This document shows positions 1-11,744 of a stretch of 64,000 bases of DNA, piece by piece (the first letter of the stretch is position 1; the number at the start of each line of letters is the position of its first letter). The stretch is from Hydrogenovibrio sp. JE_KL2 (GTDB lineage: Bacteria > Pseudomonadota > Gammaproteobacteria > Thiomicrospirales > Thiomicrospiraceae), in assembly GCF_009296185.1 (NCBI RefSeq), contig NZ_WBJR01000006.1, positions 62,001 through 126,000 on the forward strand, in the 5' to 3' direction. The notes beneath the pieces were generated by a model, which saw only the letters and a list, made by a program, of their open reading frames with translations, had not been told where the DNA came from and ran no database searches. Both the position numbers and the translations under genes were made by a program.

Positions 1-166
1 ATCAGTACTTTTTTCCATTATTTACTTTTTTCTTATATTCCTGATGTTCATTGTAAAGGCAAATTTAAATGGATGATAGGTTCTTGTTGTTTTTTGACAA
101 AAACGGGCGATTTTTGGGGGACTAAAAGTGTTGAAAATAGCGGCATTTTTATTTCTTTATTTAGCT

Positions 167-192
167 TAAGTAAGTCTGTTCTCTGCCGATAG
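167..192 (+). promoter_or_regulatory. candidate sigma28 (FliA) promoter
   Basis: TAAG (167-170), 14 bases, then GCCGATAG (185-192). This is close to the flagellar sigma28 consensus TAAA-N15-GCCGATAA, one base short in the spacer and with one mismatch in each box. It lies 25 bases before the start codon at 218. Match by eye only; no transcript evidence. Confidence 0.4.
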
Positions 193-217
193 ATTTCTAC
201 AGAGGGAGACTGAGTTT

Positions 218-838
218 ATGAAAAAGCAAGACATTACCAAGGGATTGAAATATTTCTTCAAGAAATTGGAGAAAAAATCCTCTGAGCTTGAAGAAGAAAG
301 GGCGTCTCTTGTTGCCTCGCACCGGGATGTCCCCTTTGATCAGGTGGAGAATTTTTCGCGTGCGTTGATGACGCAGAACATCTTTATTCACACGGTTGGG
401 GTGAATGGTAAGCATGAGTCAACGATTTTGTCGAAAGCTATGTTTAGCATCAATAAAGTGGTTCGACTATATTATTCCACGAGTTTTGATGAATCGGTTC
501 AAGGGTATATCCGCATGCGTCCATGTTATCAACAGCAATTAATTGTGGTTGAACGCATGCATGGTTATAGACCAAAGCCTGAGTTGTTGTATGCAAGCGT
601 TGACGAGTGTCATGTAATTCGCTTTTTCTCAAATTGGGTGGTGAAGCGTATTGATTGGAGTAAAACTAAAATCAGCAATCTTGACTTGTATAGACGTTTT
701 AAAGAAGTCGAGCGCCAAGAGTACGAAGAGCAAGTGGCAGAGGAAATCGCTCAGTTGGAAGCGATGGAGTTACAAAAGACGCTAGATAAACACTTCGGAA
801 AAGAAGGCCGTTTGCCAATTAGGAATGTGTCACCTTGA
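218..838 (+). CDS. hypothetical protein, possibly flagellar/chemotaxis regulon
   Basis: I do not recognise the family of this 206-residue protein. A purine-rich ribosome site (agaggga, about 199-205) precedes the ATG. The N-terminal 30 residues are rich in Lys and Glu, and the C-terminal 45 are Glu/Gln-rich and likely helical or coiled coil. The middle is mixed alpha/beta with no signal peptide or membrane segment, so it should be cytoplasmic. It stands alone and converges on ispB, 15 bases away. The sigma28-like sequence just upstream suggests expression with motility genes, which is inference. No catalytic motif is visible. Confidence 0.75.
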   Translation: MKKQDITKGLKYFFKKLEKKSSELEEERASLVASHRDVPFDQVENFSRALMTQNIFIHTVGVNGKHESTILSKAMFSINKVVRLYYSTSFDESVQGYIRMRPCYQQQLIVVERMHGYRPKPELLYASVDECHVIRFFSNWVVKRIDWSKTKISNLDLYRRFKEVERQEYEEQVAEEIAQLEAMELQKTLDKHFGKEGRLPIRNVSP

Positions 839-853
839 TTGGTGGTTGCGGAT

Positions 854-1819
854 TTAGTGGTTACGATTAACCGCTAAGTCTGCCAAACTGATTAAGGCTG
901 TTTTAAATGCCGATTCCGGTAGCGATTTGATCGCTTGCTTAGCTTTTTCAGCTTCATCTTTAGCAAAGCGGACGGTATAGTCGATTGCGCCACTGTTCTG
1001 AATGATTTCCGTCACTTTCTTGAGCAGATTCAGTCCTTCGGTTTCGATTGCTCGACGGATAATTTGTTTTTCGTCTTCAGATCCATTTTCCAGAACATAA
1101 ATTAGTGGCAGAGTCGGTTTGCCTTCTGCTAGGTCATCACCGATGTTTTTGCCGAGCTCTTCTTCATCCGCCATATAGTCCAACGCGTCGTCAATTAGCT
1201 GGAAAGCTGCTCCAAGGTGTTTGCCGTATAGAGTGAAAGCGGTTTCATACTCTGGTGTATTTGCCAGTACAGGGCCTAAAAGGGCTGCAGCCTCGAACAG
1301 TTTTGCCGTTTTACGATGGATGACTTCTAGGTAGCGTTCTGCGGTCGTGTCGGCATCGTGGCAATTCAATAACTGAAGCACTTCTCCCTCGGCGATAACA
1401 TTGGTGGTTTCCGAGAGGATTTCCATGATGCGCATAGAGCCGGGTTCAACCATCATTTCAAAGGAACGGGAATAAAGGAAGTCACCCACCAGAACGCTCG
1501 CGGCATTGCCCCAAACTTCATTAGCGGTTTTGTTGCCTCGGCGAGTTGAAGACTCATCAACAACATCGTCATGTAATAGTGTTGATGTATGGATAAACTC
1601 AATGACAGCAGCCATGTTGTGATGTTGGTTGCCTTGATATCCACAAGTTTTTGCAGATAAAAGAACCAATAGCGGTCTTAGGCGTTTGCCGCCACTATTG
1701 ATGATGTAGTGGCCGATTTGATTAATCAGAACAACATCTGAAGCCAAGCGGTTTAGAATCAAATCATCCGTTTTTTGGATGTCATCAATAATCAGTGCGC
1801 GAATATCATTAAGAGTCAT
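854..1819 (-). CDS. ispB: octaprenyl (polyprenyl) diphosphate synthase
   Basis: Trans-polyprenyl diphosphate synthase that extends farnesyl diphosphate with isopentenyl units to make the side chain of ubiquinone. The 321-residue length is normal. Both Asp-rich motifs are present: DDVVD at about 84-88, followed by the STRRGN stretch, and DDALD at about 210-214; GGKRLRP near 43-49 binds pyrophosphate. It is divergent from rplU-rpmA, the usual gammaproteobacterial arrangement. The product chain length (C40 or other) cannot be read from the sequence. Confidence 0.93.
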   Translation of the reverse strand: MTLNDIRALIIDDIQKTDDLILNRLASDVVLINQIGHYIINSGGKRLRPLLVLLSAKTCGYQGNQHHNMAAVIEFIHTSTLLHDDVVDESSTRRGNKTANEVWGNAASVLVGDFLYSRSFEMMVEPGSMRIMEILSETTNVIAEGEVLQLLNCHDADTTAERYLEVIHRKTAKLFEAAALLGPVLANTPEYETAFTLYGKHLGAAFQLIDDALDYMADEEELGKNIGDDLAEGKPTLPLIYVLENGSEDEKQIIRRAIETEGLNLLKKVTEIIQNSGAIDYTVRFAKDEAEKAKQAIKSLPESAFKTALISLADLAVNRNH

Positions 1820-1970
1820 AGAGTTTTATAGAATATAAATAAGTTTGCAAAGTTTATTATGAATGGGAGTGGGATTCAAAGCTTTCGTTTGGAAAAGGGG
1901 GTAATTAATGCGCAAATGATAGGGTGATTTATCTTTCGTATTAATTAGTTAGATTTTTTTAGAAATTCAA

Positions 1971-1999
1971 TTGACCTAAGTTTAAAAACTCATTATAAT
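1971..1999 (+). promoter_or_regulatory. sigma70 promoter of rplU-rpmA
   Basis: TTGACC (1971-1976), 17 bases, TATAAT (1994-1999): a near-perfect sigma70 promoter. It leaves a leader of about 150 bases before rplU. This accounts for much of the 337-base ispB-rplU gap. Confidence 0.85.
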
Positions 2000-2156
2000 C
2001 CCGCCTTTGCCGTAATTCGGCGTGAAATACAGAATTTAAAAGAATTTCTGAAAAGTAGTCCTTTGAGCCATTGTAGCAGTAGGTCGGGAAAAAACGACTG
2101 GATGAGTTGGCTATTTGGGATGTTTCAGGTAACTATGAAACCGGGAGTTTCCAAGA
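2000..2156 (+). promoter_or_regulatory. long rplU leader, possible L21 autoregulatory RNA
   Basis: The transcript from the promoter above would begin with about 150 untranslated bases. A small hairpin, GTTTCA (2122-2127) with TGAAAC (2136-2141), sits just before the GGGAG ribosome site. Gammaproteobacterial L21 operons are known to carry an L21 leader RNA; whether this one matches that model needs a covariance search. Confidence 0.4.
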
Positions 2157-2471
2157 ATGTATGCGGTAATTAAAACCGGTGGTAAGCAATATAGAGTCCG
2201 TGAAGGTCAAGTATTGAAAGTTGAATCCCTAAACGCAAGTGAAGGTGATGCAATTGAATTTGACCAGGTTATGATGGTTGGTGAAGGTGCTGATGTTAAA
2301 GTTGGTGCTCCACTTGTTGAAGGCGCTAAAGTTGCTGCAACTGTTAAGTCTAACGGTCGTGGTAAAAAAGTGACGATCATCAAATTCCGTCGTCGTAAGA
2401 ACAAATCACGTTCTAAGCAAGGCCATCGTCAAAACTATACTGAAGTAGTAATCGGTAAGATTTCTGCTTAA
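2157..2471 (+). CDS. rplU: 50S ribosomal protein L21
   Basis: L21 binds 23S rRNA in the large subunit. The 104-residue length is typical. It begins [14 protein letters not shown] and has the basic [17 protein letters not shown] signature near residues 77-93. First gene of the rplU-rpmA transcript, with rpmA 88 bases downstream. The start is supported by a GGGAG ribosome site ten bases upstream. Confidence 0.98.
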   Translation: MYAVIKTGGKQYRVREGQVLKVESLNASEGDAIEFDQVMMVGEGADVKVGAPLVEGAKVAATVKSNGRGKKVTIIKFRRRKNKSRSKQGHRQNYTEVVIGKISA

Positions 2472-2559
2472 TACTCTGAGTTAGATACTTAGATTTCGAT
2501 TAATAGAACTTGAGCTACTTCTGAGTAGGGGGTAGACAGGTTAACAGGAGATTGTCACC

Positions 2560-2820
2560 ATGGCTCATAAGAAGGCTGCAGGTAGTACAAAAAACGGTCG
2601 CGATTCTAATGCTCAGCGATTAGGCGTAAAACGCTTTGGTGGTGAGCTAGTTTCTGCTGGTAGCATCATCGTTCGTCAACGTGGTACTAAGTTCCACGCG
2701 GGTGATAACGTTGGTCGCGGTAAGGATGATACTTTGTTTGCAAAAGCAGATGGTAAAGTTGCTTTTGTATCTAAAGGTAAGCCAGTACGTACTTATGTAA
2801 CTATTGAAGCTTCTGCGTAA
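2560..2820 (+). CDS. rpmA: 50S ribosomal protein L27
   Basis: L27 sits near the peptidyl transferase centre. The 86-residue protein begins [20 protein letters not shown], the conserved N-terminal tail that reaches the P-site tRNA. An AGGAG ribosome site lies just before the ATG. There is no N-terminal extension of the Firmicute (Prp-cleaved) kind. A strong terminator follows. Confidence 0.98.
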   Translation: MAHKKAAGSTKNGRDSNAQRLGVKRFGGELVSAGSIIVRQRGTKFHAGDNVGRGKDDTLFAKADGKVAFVSKGKPVRTYVTIEASA

Positions 2821-2832
2821 GCTTAGCTTTAA

Positions 2833-4041
<1,209 letters not shown>

Positions 4042-4071
4042 TTGCATTGGATTTTAGCGAGAAAAATTAGC

Positions 4072-5199
4072 GTGCAAAGTCGAGAAGCAGTCAAAAATTC
4101 TAAGCGTTGGGTCGTAAAAATTGGCAGTGCCTTGCTGACGGACGATGGTAAGGGGTTAAACCTGTCCGCAATGAAACAATGGGTTGAGCAGATTGTAGCC
4201 CTGAGAAATCAGGGGGTTGAGGTGGTGATTGTTTCGTCCGGCTCAGTTGCAGAAGGGATTAAGCGTTTAGGCTGGGCAAAGCGCCCAACAGAAATCAACC
4301 AGCTTCAAGCGGCCGCTGCTGTAGGTCAGATGGGGTTGATTCAAGCTTATGAATCAGCTTTTTCAGAGCATCAGATTTTAACGGCACAAATTCTCATGAC
4401 GCATGATGATTTGTCAAATCGTGCACGTTATTTGAATGCTTCAAATACTATTCAGACGCTGCTTCAGCAAGGTGTGATTCCTATCATTAATGAAAATGAC
4501 ACGGTCGTAACCGATGAGATTCGTTTTGGGGATAATGACACTTTGGCGGCGTTGACAGCTAACTTGGTGTCGGCGGATATTTTGGTGATTTTGACCGACC
4601 AGCAAGGGCTGTATGACGATAATCCGCGTACCAACCCGAATGCAAAACTTATTTCCGAAGCACATGTGAGTCGTAAGGATATTGAAGCCATGGCAAGTCC
4701 AGAAGGCGGTTTGCTGGGTAAAGGTGGTATGTATACCAAGGTGATGGCGGCGAAACGCGCGGCACGCTCCGGTACGGCAACCTTTATTGCTTCGGGTAGA
4801 GAGGCGAATATTTTGCCTAGACTGCAGTCTGGTGAACAAATCGGTACCTTGTTGATTCCTGACTTGGAGCCAATGACCGCGCGTAAACAGTGGTTGGCAG
4901 GTCACCTTCAGGCAAAAGGTCAGTTGGTGCTGGATGATGGCGCGGTACAAGCGCTTAAACGTACTGGCAGAAGTTTATTGCCGATTGGTGTGTTGGAAGC
5001 TTCGGGGCAGTTTCGTCGTGGTGAAATGGTGGTATGTGTCAATCAACAGAATCAAGAAGTGGGTCGTGGCTTGGTGAACTATGATTTTGATGATGCGCAA
5101 AAAATCATTGGTAAGCCGTCATCAGAAATAGAATCCTTGCTTGGGTATAACGAAGGCGAGTTCTTGATTCATTGCGATAACTTTGTTTTGTCTGAATAA
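4072..5199 (+). CDS. proB: glutamate 5-kinase
   Basis: Phosphorylates L-glutamate to glutamyl 5-phosphate, the first step of proline synthesis. The amino-acid kinase domain has VVKIGSALL near the N-terminus, NENDTV and [10 protein letters not shown] in the middle, and GKGGMYTK for nucleotide binding; the last ~80 residues form a PUA domain. I chose the GTG at 4072 (375 residues), since the frame is open to a TTG at 4042 directly after the obgE stop but family members begin shortly before the VVKIGS strand. proC lies near 60 kb, not adjacent. Confidence 0.92.
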   Translation: MQSREAVKNSKRWVVKIGSALLTDDGKGLNLSAMKQWVEQIVALRNQGVEVVIVSSGSVAEGIKRLGWAKRPTEINQLQAAAAVGQMGLIQAYESAFSEHQILTAQILMTHDDLSNRARYLNASNTIQTLLQQGVIPIINENDTVVTDEIRFGDNDTLAALTANLVSADILVILTDQQGLYDDNPRTNPNAKLISEAHVSRKDIEAMASPEGGLLGKGGMYTKVMAAKRAARSGTATFIASGREANILPRLQSGEQIGTLLIPDLEPMTARKQWLAGHLQAKGQLVLDDGAVQALKRTGRSLLPIGVLEASGQFRRGEMVVCVNQQNQEVGRGLVNYDFDDAQKIIGKPSSEIESLLGYNEGEFLIHCDNFVLSE

Positions 5200-5238
5200 G
5201 CCTTTCGCTTTTATTTCTCTTAACTGAATTCTAACTGA

Positions 5239-5314
5239 CCCAACCTGGCAGATTTTCTCGCCTTACTCCTTCGGGCGCCGAGTACTTTGTTGGATGAAAA
5301 TCTGCCAGGTTGGG
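5239..5314. repeat. inverted pair of the 18-bp dispersed element after proB
   Basis: CCCAACCTGGCAGATTTT (5239-5256) and its exact complement AAAATCTGCCAGGTTGGG (5297-5314) flank 40 bases. The RNA would form a perfect 18-bp stem, with a T-run 15 bases beyond. It lies 39 bases after the proB stop, so it may work as a terminator. The arms recur at five other places in the window. Confidence 0.85.
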
Positions 5315-5376
5315 GGGCTCCTCAAAAATTTTTTTCCTTTCATCTCCTTGAAAAGCAGAAAAGCGTCACTATATTC

Positions 5377-5404
5377 TTGACAGCTTTAAATGATTGTCTA
5401 AAAT
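5377..5404 (+). promoter_or_regulatory. sigma70 promoter of groES-groEL
   Basis: TTGACA (5377-5382), 16 bases, TAAAAT (5399-5404). The -10 box is directly followed by the CIRCE operator, so bound HrcA would block initiation. No clear sigma32 promoter was seen. Confidence 0.75.
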
Positions 5405-5406
5405 GT

Positions 5407-5433
5407 TTAGCACTCTCATAGATAGAGTGCTAA
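5407..5433. promoter_or_regulatory. CIRCE operator (HrcA binding site)
   Basis: TTAGCACTC (5407-5415), nine bases, GAGTGCTAA (5425-5433): a perfect match to the CIRCE consensus. HrcA is a heat-sensitive repressor that needs GroEL for activity, so groES-groEL should be feedback-controlled. hrcA itself is not in the window. Confidence 0.96.
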
Positions 5434-5482
5434 TTGAAAGCGATATATTTATGAAATCAAATCATTTTTTTAGGAGTAATGT

Positions 5483-5773
5483 ATGAATATCAAACCTTTG
5501 CATGATCGCGTTGTAGTTCGCCAAGTTGAAGAGCAGAAAGAATCTGCTGGTGGTATTTTGCTGCCAGGTTCTGCGCAAGAAAAAGAAAATCGTGGTGAAG
5601 TTGTTGCGGTTGGTCCAGGTAAAGCTGCGGATAACGGTTCGATTATCCCTATGACTGTGAAGGTAGGCGACAAAGTGCTTTTCGGCCAATACTCTGGTCA
5701 AGAAGTAAAAGATGACAACGGTCAAGCGTTGAAAGTAATGCGCGAAGACGACATCATCGCCATCATTGATTAA
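5483..5773 (+). CDS. groES: co-chaperonin GroES
   Basis: Ten-kDa lid of the GroEL folding chamber, active in the cytoplasm. The 96-residue protein begins [13 protein letters not shown] and has the mobile loop around [15 protein letters not shown] (17-31). A TAGGAG-type ribosome site precedes the ATG. It is the first gene of the CIRCE-controlled operon, with groEL 71 bases downstream. Confidence 0.98.
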   Translation: MNIKPLHDRVVVRQVEEQKESAGGILLPGSAQEKENRGEVVAVGPGKAADNGSIIPMTVKVGDKVLFGQYSGQEVKDDNGQALKVMREDDIIAIID

Positions 5774-5832
5774 TGATTGGATAGTGCACTTTTAGAATTG
5801 TCTAAAACATTTGAACAAACAGATTTAAGTAA

Positions 5833-7479
<1,647 letters not shown>

Positions 7480-7486
7480 ATTTTGG

Positions 7487-7613
7487 TTTCAGAGGCTCAT
7501 TTTCACGCCATCTTCTGCGTTGAGAATTTGCTTCCGATGCTCATGTGCTATTTGCACACTCCGCTTCGGGTCAAATTCTCGCCTTAAGTCTGGCGCAAAA
7601 CTGAAACTCTGAA
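7487..7613. repeat. long imperfect hairpin, REP/BIME-like
   Basis: A 127-base imperfect palindrome. Paired blocks from outside inward are CAGAG with CTCTG, CGCCA with TGGCG, and GAGAATTTG (7522-7530) with CAAATTCTC (7572-7580), plus an inner GTGC/GCAC stem near 7545-7557. It encodes nothing visible and lies between groEL and its terminator. It looks like a dispersed extragenic palindrome; the block TCTCGCCTTA also occurs in the repeat after proB. Confidence 0.6.
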
Positions 7614-7650
7614 TGTCAAAATTGAACTCAAATAAGTTCGTTTATTCTCA

Positions 7651-7675
7651 AAAGCCGGCATATGCCGGCTTTTTT
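7651..7675 (+). terminator. terminator of groES-groEL
   Basis: AAAGCCGGCA and TGCCGGCTTTTTT form a tight GC stem with a short loop, followed by T's. Confidence 0.92.
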
Positions 7676-7800
7676 AATTACCTGATTTTAATACTTCCTT
7701 CCTTTTAAAAATTTCTTTTAATAATTTTTGCGTACTTACTTAATATACCTTATGTTTTTCATGGTTGAGTTTTAGTTTTATTTGATAAAAGTATTGTAAA

Positions 7801-7815
7801 CGATAATTGTTATTA
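7801..7815. promoter_or_regulatory. candidate Fur box
   Basis: CGATAATTGTTATTA matches the 7-1-7 Fur inverted repeat TGATAAT-N-ATTATCA at 11 of 14 positions. It lies 40 bases before the start of a siderophore receptor, where iron control is expected. The rest of the 375-base gap from groEL holds the hairpin, the terminator and AT-rich sequence. Confidence 0.55.
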
Positions 7816-7854
7816 TATACTTACGCATCTTCACAAAATTTGCTGGGTATCTTA

Positions 7855-10020
7855 ATGAACGAGTCATCAAAAAATGTTGGTATTAGTTGTCTAAACCAAA
7901 GCAAGAATCCATTGTCATCAGTATTCAGTCGATGTCTACTAGGGTCGGCTTTGATTGTAAATCCACTAATCTCGCATGCTGCCAAAGTAACAGAGCTTAA
8001 GCCGGTAGTTGTACAGTCTGATAAAGATAAGGCGGCTATTAGTAAAGATGCTTCAACTGTAAAAGGAAGTACGGCGACTAAGTCAGCTCTGTCTTTGGCT
8101 GAGACCCCCGCTGTGGTGAGCGTGGCCAAGAGTGATGACTTGGAATTTAAAGGTGCAAGTTCTTTAAGTGAGGCAACACACTATATGGCAGGGATTACGC
8201 CTGATTCTAGAGGTGGCGTCGTCAGTCGTTATGACATGTTCACCATTCGTGGTTTTTCTTCAAACAACAATTACTGGAATGGCTTGTCGTTGATGTATGA
8301 CAACTGGTATTTGTATCCACAGTTGGATAACAGTATTTTGGATCGAATTGAGATACTCAAAGGGCCAGCATCTGTGCTGTATGGTAATGCTGCTCCAGGT
8401 GGTTTGGTTAATATGGTGAGTAAAGAACCAAGTTTCAAATCCAAGAATGAAATTGGAGTTAAGCTTGGTAACTACAATTTAAGAGAGTTATCAGGTGATT
8501 TTACTGGCGGTATCGGTAGTAGTGACTTTAGTTACAGGTTAATTGCGTTAGGTCGTACTGAAGATGGGCAAGCTAAAACAACGGAAGCAGAGCGCGTAGT
8601 GTTGGCTCCATCTTTAAAGTGGGAGCCATCTGATAAAACCTCGTTGACAGTCCGGGCACTGTATCAGAATGATCCAAAATCTGGCTCTTATGGATCTGCA
8701 CCGAGCAAAGGTTCGCTTTACTCAAATCCATTGGGGCAGTTAGAGCCTGATTTTTATGATGGTGATACTAATTTTGAAAAATTCAATCGGGAGCAACGTT
8801 CTCTTGGATACAGTCTTCGACATGAGTTTAAAAACGGTATTACTTTTAAGCAAAATGCCAGAGTGATGAATAGCAAGGTCGATTATGAAAGCATTTATGG
8901 TTCAGGTCTACAGGCTGATAATCATACGCTGACGCGCTATTCAATCTACTCCTATGAAAGTATGGATACGCAAACCATAGATAACCAGTTGTCAGGCATA
9001 CTGGAAACAGGAAAGGTTAAGCATCATTTGTTGGTTGGGTTGGATTATCAGAATATGGATGCTCACCTGAATACAGGGTATGGCAGTGCACCAACATTAG
9101 ATATTTTTAACCCTAACAATAGTCAGGTGACACATGCAGGCATCATGTCATCCATGTATTCGATTACCAAGCGCGAAATCAAAGCCAAGCAAGTTGGAAC
9201 CTATTTGCAAGATCAAATGAAGTGGGACAATTTTGTTGTGATGGCTGGCACCCGTTACGATCAATATGATGGTTCCGAGGTTGCGAATGGTACAAAAACC
9301 AAAGTGAATCAAAATCATGTTTCAAGTAGATTGGGCGCACTTTATACGTTTGATTCAGGTATTGCGCCATTTATCAGTTATAGCGAGTCATTTGAGCCTC
9401 AGTCTGGTTCCGGTTATGACGGCAAAGCCTTTAAGCCGACGACAGGTCAGCAAATAGAGTTAGGAACGAAGTATAACTCACCGAACAAGAAAGTATCTTT
9501 GACGGCATCTGTTTTTGATTTGAAAAAGCAGAATATCACGGCAACAGATCCTGCTCACACGGGGTACAAAATTCAGTCGGGTGAAGCGCAATCTAAAGGG
9601 TTTGAGATGGAGGCAAACTTTACTCCAGTTGATCGCTTTGATGTGGCCTTGACTTATACGGCTCTGGATATGGAGTATACAAAAGGTGATAACAAGGGGA
9701 AAACGCCAACATGGGTCGCTGACAAGACGGCATCTTTATGGGGGCAATATGCCTTTACAAGTGGTGTGAAGTTGGGTGGTGGTGCGCGTTATGTAGGAGA
9801 AACTTATGTTGATGCAGCTAATACAGGCAAGACACCTGGATATACGCTTTATGATGCGTCAGCTTCCTACAAGACAAAAATGATGGACAAATCTGTGTTG
9901 TTCAATTTGTCTGTACATAACTTGACGGATGAACGTTACGTGTCCGGTTGTTACTCTACTTCTTGGTGTTGGTTCGGAAAACCAAGAACGGTTGAAGCCG
10001 GCATGAAAGTAGAACTTTAA
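7855..10020 (+). CDS. TonB-dependent ferric-siderophore receptor (FhuA-like)
   Basis: Outer-membrane gated channel for iron-siderophore uptake. From the ATG at 7855 it has 721 residues: a long signal peptide ending near SHA (about 42), a TonB-box-like segment, a plug domain (about 75-190, with GPASVLYGNAAPGGLVN) and a 22-strand barrel. The C-terminus has the paired-cysteine loop GCYSTSWCWFG before KPRTVEAGMKVEL, as in hydroxamate (FhuA-type) receptors. The frame extends to a TTG at 7807, inside the Fur-like box, so I reject that start. The ligand cannot be fixed. A PepSY gene follows 14 bases later. Confidence 0.9.
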   Translation: MNESSKNVGISCLNQSKNPLSSVFSRCLLGSALIVNPLISHAAKVTELKPVVVQSDKDKAAISKDASTVKGSTATKSALSLAETPAVVSVAKSDDLEFKGASSLSEATHYMAGITPDSRGGVVSRYDMFTIRGFSSNNNYWNGLSLMYDNWYLYPQLDNSILDRIEILKGPASVLYGNAAPGGLVNMVSKEPSFKSKNEIGVKLGNYNLRELSGDFTGGIGSSDFSYRLIALGRTEDGQAKTTEAERVVLAPSLKWEPSDKTSLTVRALYQNDPKSGSYGSAPSKGSLYSNPLGQLEPDFYDGDTNFEKFNREQRSLGYSLRHEFKNGITFKQNARVMNSKVDYESIYGSGLQADNHTLTRYSIYSYESMDTQTIDNQLSGILETGKVKHHLLVGLDYQNMDAHLNTGYGSAPTLDIFNPNNSQVTHAGIMSSMYSITKREIKAKQVGTYLQDQMKWDNFVVMAGTRYDQYDGSEVANGTKTKVNQNHVSSRLGALYTFDSGIAPFISYSESFEPQSGSGYDGKAFKPTTGQQIELGTKYNSPNKKVSLTASVFDLKKQNITATDPAHTGYKIQSGEAQSKGFEMEANFTPVDRFDVALTYTALDMEYTKGDNKGKTPTWVADKTASLWGQYAFTSGVKLGGGARYVGETYVDAANTGKTPGYTLYDASASYKTKMMDKSVLFNLSVHNLTDERYVSGCYSTSWCWFGKPRTVEAGMKVEL

Positions 10021-10034
10021 AAAAGGGTAGCTGT

Positions 10035-11156
10035 ATGGTGTTTGGATCACGCAGGTTTTGGTTTAAGTTGCATGGTTGGTTTTCGCTGCCTGTTTGGTTG
10101 CTGTTTAGCTTTGTATGTGTTACCGGAACAATCGCCGTTATGAGTCATGAAATAACTTGGATAACCAATCCAGAAGCGCGTGCTGAAAATCCTAAGAATT
10201 TGCCCAAAAAATCTATGGTTGAGCTTTTTAAAGCAGTGCAGGCACAAGTTCCGGATGCAAAAGTAACACGGATCATGGAGTTGGAGCCGTACTTGGTGAC
10301 AGCCGTATTTGTAAATAGAGAAGATAAGCCACCTGCAATTTTATATGTAAATCCATACTCCGCAAAAGTTCAGGAAGTGAACCAAGGTCTAACGTTTATC
10401 GGGTTTATGCGAATGTTGCACGGCTGGCTTTTATTTCCGTGGCACCATCATTACAGCGTGGGTTATTACTTGGTGACCTTGATGGCATTTGTGCTCATGG
10501 GGGCGTTGATCTCGGGTTTGGTCGTTTATAAAAAATTTTGGCGGTGTTTTTTACAACCAAAGTTAAGGTTAAATCAAGGCAGGCAAGCCTTCTATAAAGA
10601 CTTTCACCGCTTGGTTGCCATATGGTCAATTTGGTTTTTTGTCATTATGTCGCTGACAGGCATATGGTATTTCGTTCAAGCAGTCATGTGGCATAACGAA
10701 GTGCCTCTATGGAAGGAGGCAAAGCCTATTTCTCAACAGGTAATGTCTCAAGCGCAACAGAAGTCACTGCAATCCCCAGATGTTTTGTCTGCAGCACTGA
10801 AGAGGTCTGAATCTGAATTTAAAAACTTTCAACCAAAGATGATCTCTTTTCCTGAGCATAATCGCGACTACTTCCGGGTTGCGGGAACTGAAGGCGCATT
10901 TCTATTTGATGACTATTCATATCAATTGTTGGTCAACCCTTGGAATGATGAAGTTTCTGATGTAAGAAAACCTAGTCAGATGAATGTGTTGCAAGTTATT
11001 TCGCATATAGCGGATCCATTGCACTATGGCACCTTTGCGGGATTGTGGAGTAAAGCAATATGGTTTGTTTTTGGTTTGTTGCTTTCGACCATGTCGATAA
11101 CGGGGTTTTTGATGTGGAGTAAGCGCACAATTATTAAGCCAAAGAAGGCAGTGTGA
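10035..11156 (+). CDS. PepSY-associated transmembrane protein (PiuB-like)
   Basis: Inner-membrane protein of 373 residues with about four helices: one near 10-36, two in the middle (about 145-170 and 190-220), and one near 340-365. Two periplasmic PepSY-type regions lie between them. HGWLLFPWHHHYSVGYYL near 134-151 and LHYGTFAG near 327-334 are family signatures. Such proteins accompany siderophore receptors and are thought to act in periplasmic iron reduction or siderophore handling; the exact role here is inferred from context. It starts 14 bases after the receptor and overlaps the next gene by one base. Confidence 0.85.
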   Translation: MVFGSRRFWFKLHGWFSLPVWLLFSFVCVTGTIAVMSHEITWITNPEARAENPKNLPKKSMVELFKAVQAQVPDAKVTRIMELEPYLVTAVFVNREDKPPAILYVNPYSAKVQEVNQGLTFIGFMRMLHGWLLFPWHHHYSVGYYLVTLMAFVLMGALISGLVVYKKFWRCFLQPKLRLNQGRQAFYKDFHRLVAIWSIWFFVIMSLTGIWYFVQAVMWHNEVPLWKEAKPISQQVMSQAQQKSLQSPDVLSAALKRSESEFKNFQPKMISFPEHNRDYFRVAGTEGAFLFDDYSYQLLVNPWNDEVSDVRKPSQMNVLQVISHIADPLHYGTFAGLWSKAIWFVFGLLLSTMSITGFLMWSKRTIIKPKKAV

Positions 11157-11593
11157 TGAAAGTATTTTGGCTGAGATATCGTTTTTGGATAAATGGCTTT
11201 ATTCTGTTGTTGCCATTCTGGTTTTTATATCAGGCATTAACGCCGCCGCCATTAGAGTCAAAATGGGCGAAAAAACAGAGCGGAGAGTTTTCGGCTGAGG
11301 TTAGGCCGATGGATAAAGAACCGCCATACCTGCATGATGGTAAAAGAGAGAAAGATTTTAGTGTGATTTTTGGTGACAGTTGTGCCAATAAAGTTAAGCA
11401 GGCGTATTTGAGAGTCGCTACAAGCGCACCTAATCTGCCTGATGATGACAGTGGAATTGTACATGGCAATACCTCAATACAGCACGCTCATGTACCTTTT
11501 CCCGATGTAATAAAAACAGATGATCGTTTGTGGTTAACTATTCAAGATTGGCAAGGGCGAATCATTCAACTCTCGTGGGTATTGGAAAAATGA
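11156..11593 (+). CDS. small membrane-anchored protein of the iron cassette
   Basis: A 145-residue protein with one N-terminal membrane helix (about 10-27, FWINGFILLLPFWFLY) and a soluble domain that should face the periplasm. I do not recognise the family. The start overlaps the PepSY stop (TGATG), implying translational coupling. By position it is an accessory of siderophore uptake, but that is inference from the operon alone. A terminator closes the cassette. Confidence 0.7.
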   Translation: MKVFWLRYRFWINGFILLLPFWFLYQALTPPPLESKWAKKQSGEFSAEVRPMDKEPPYLHDGKREKDFSVIFGDSCANKVKQAYLRVATSAPNLPDDDSGIVHGNTSIQHAHVPFPDVIKTDDRLWLTIQDWQGRIIQLSWVLEK

Positions 11594-11618
11594 TGGAATG
11601 AGATTTAAACTATTTTTA

Positions 11619-11647
11619 AAAAGCCGCAATTACTGCGGTTTTTTTTC
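11619..11647 (+). terminator. terminator of the iron-uptake operon
   Basis: AAAAGCCGCA, five-base loop, TGCGGTTTT followed by a T-run. It ends the three-gene cassette. Confidence 0.88.
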
Positions 11648-11744
11648 TCTAAAAGAAAGTGGTTAAATAAACTATCGCTGATTTTTTTGCCGTTTTCTGG
11701 CAAAATTAGCTTTCTGTCTAAAAGAATTTGTAAGGTCGTAAATA

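Noticed and set aside
1-18. Leftward ATG at 18 as the start of a truncated gene
   Set aside because: Only six codons are visible and no ribosome site lies at the right distance, so it cannot be supported.
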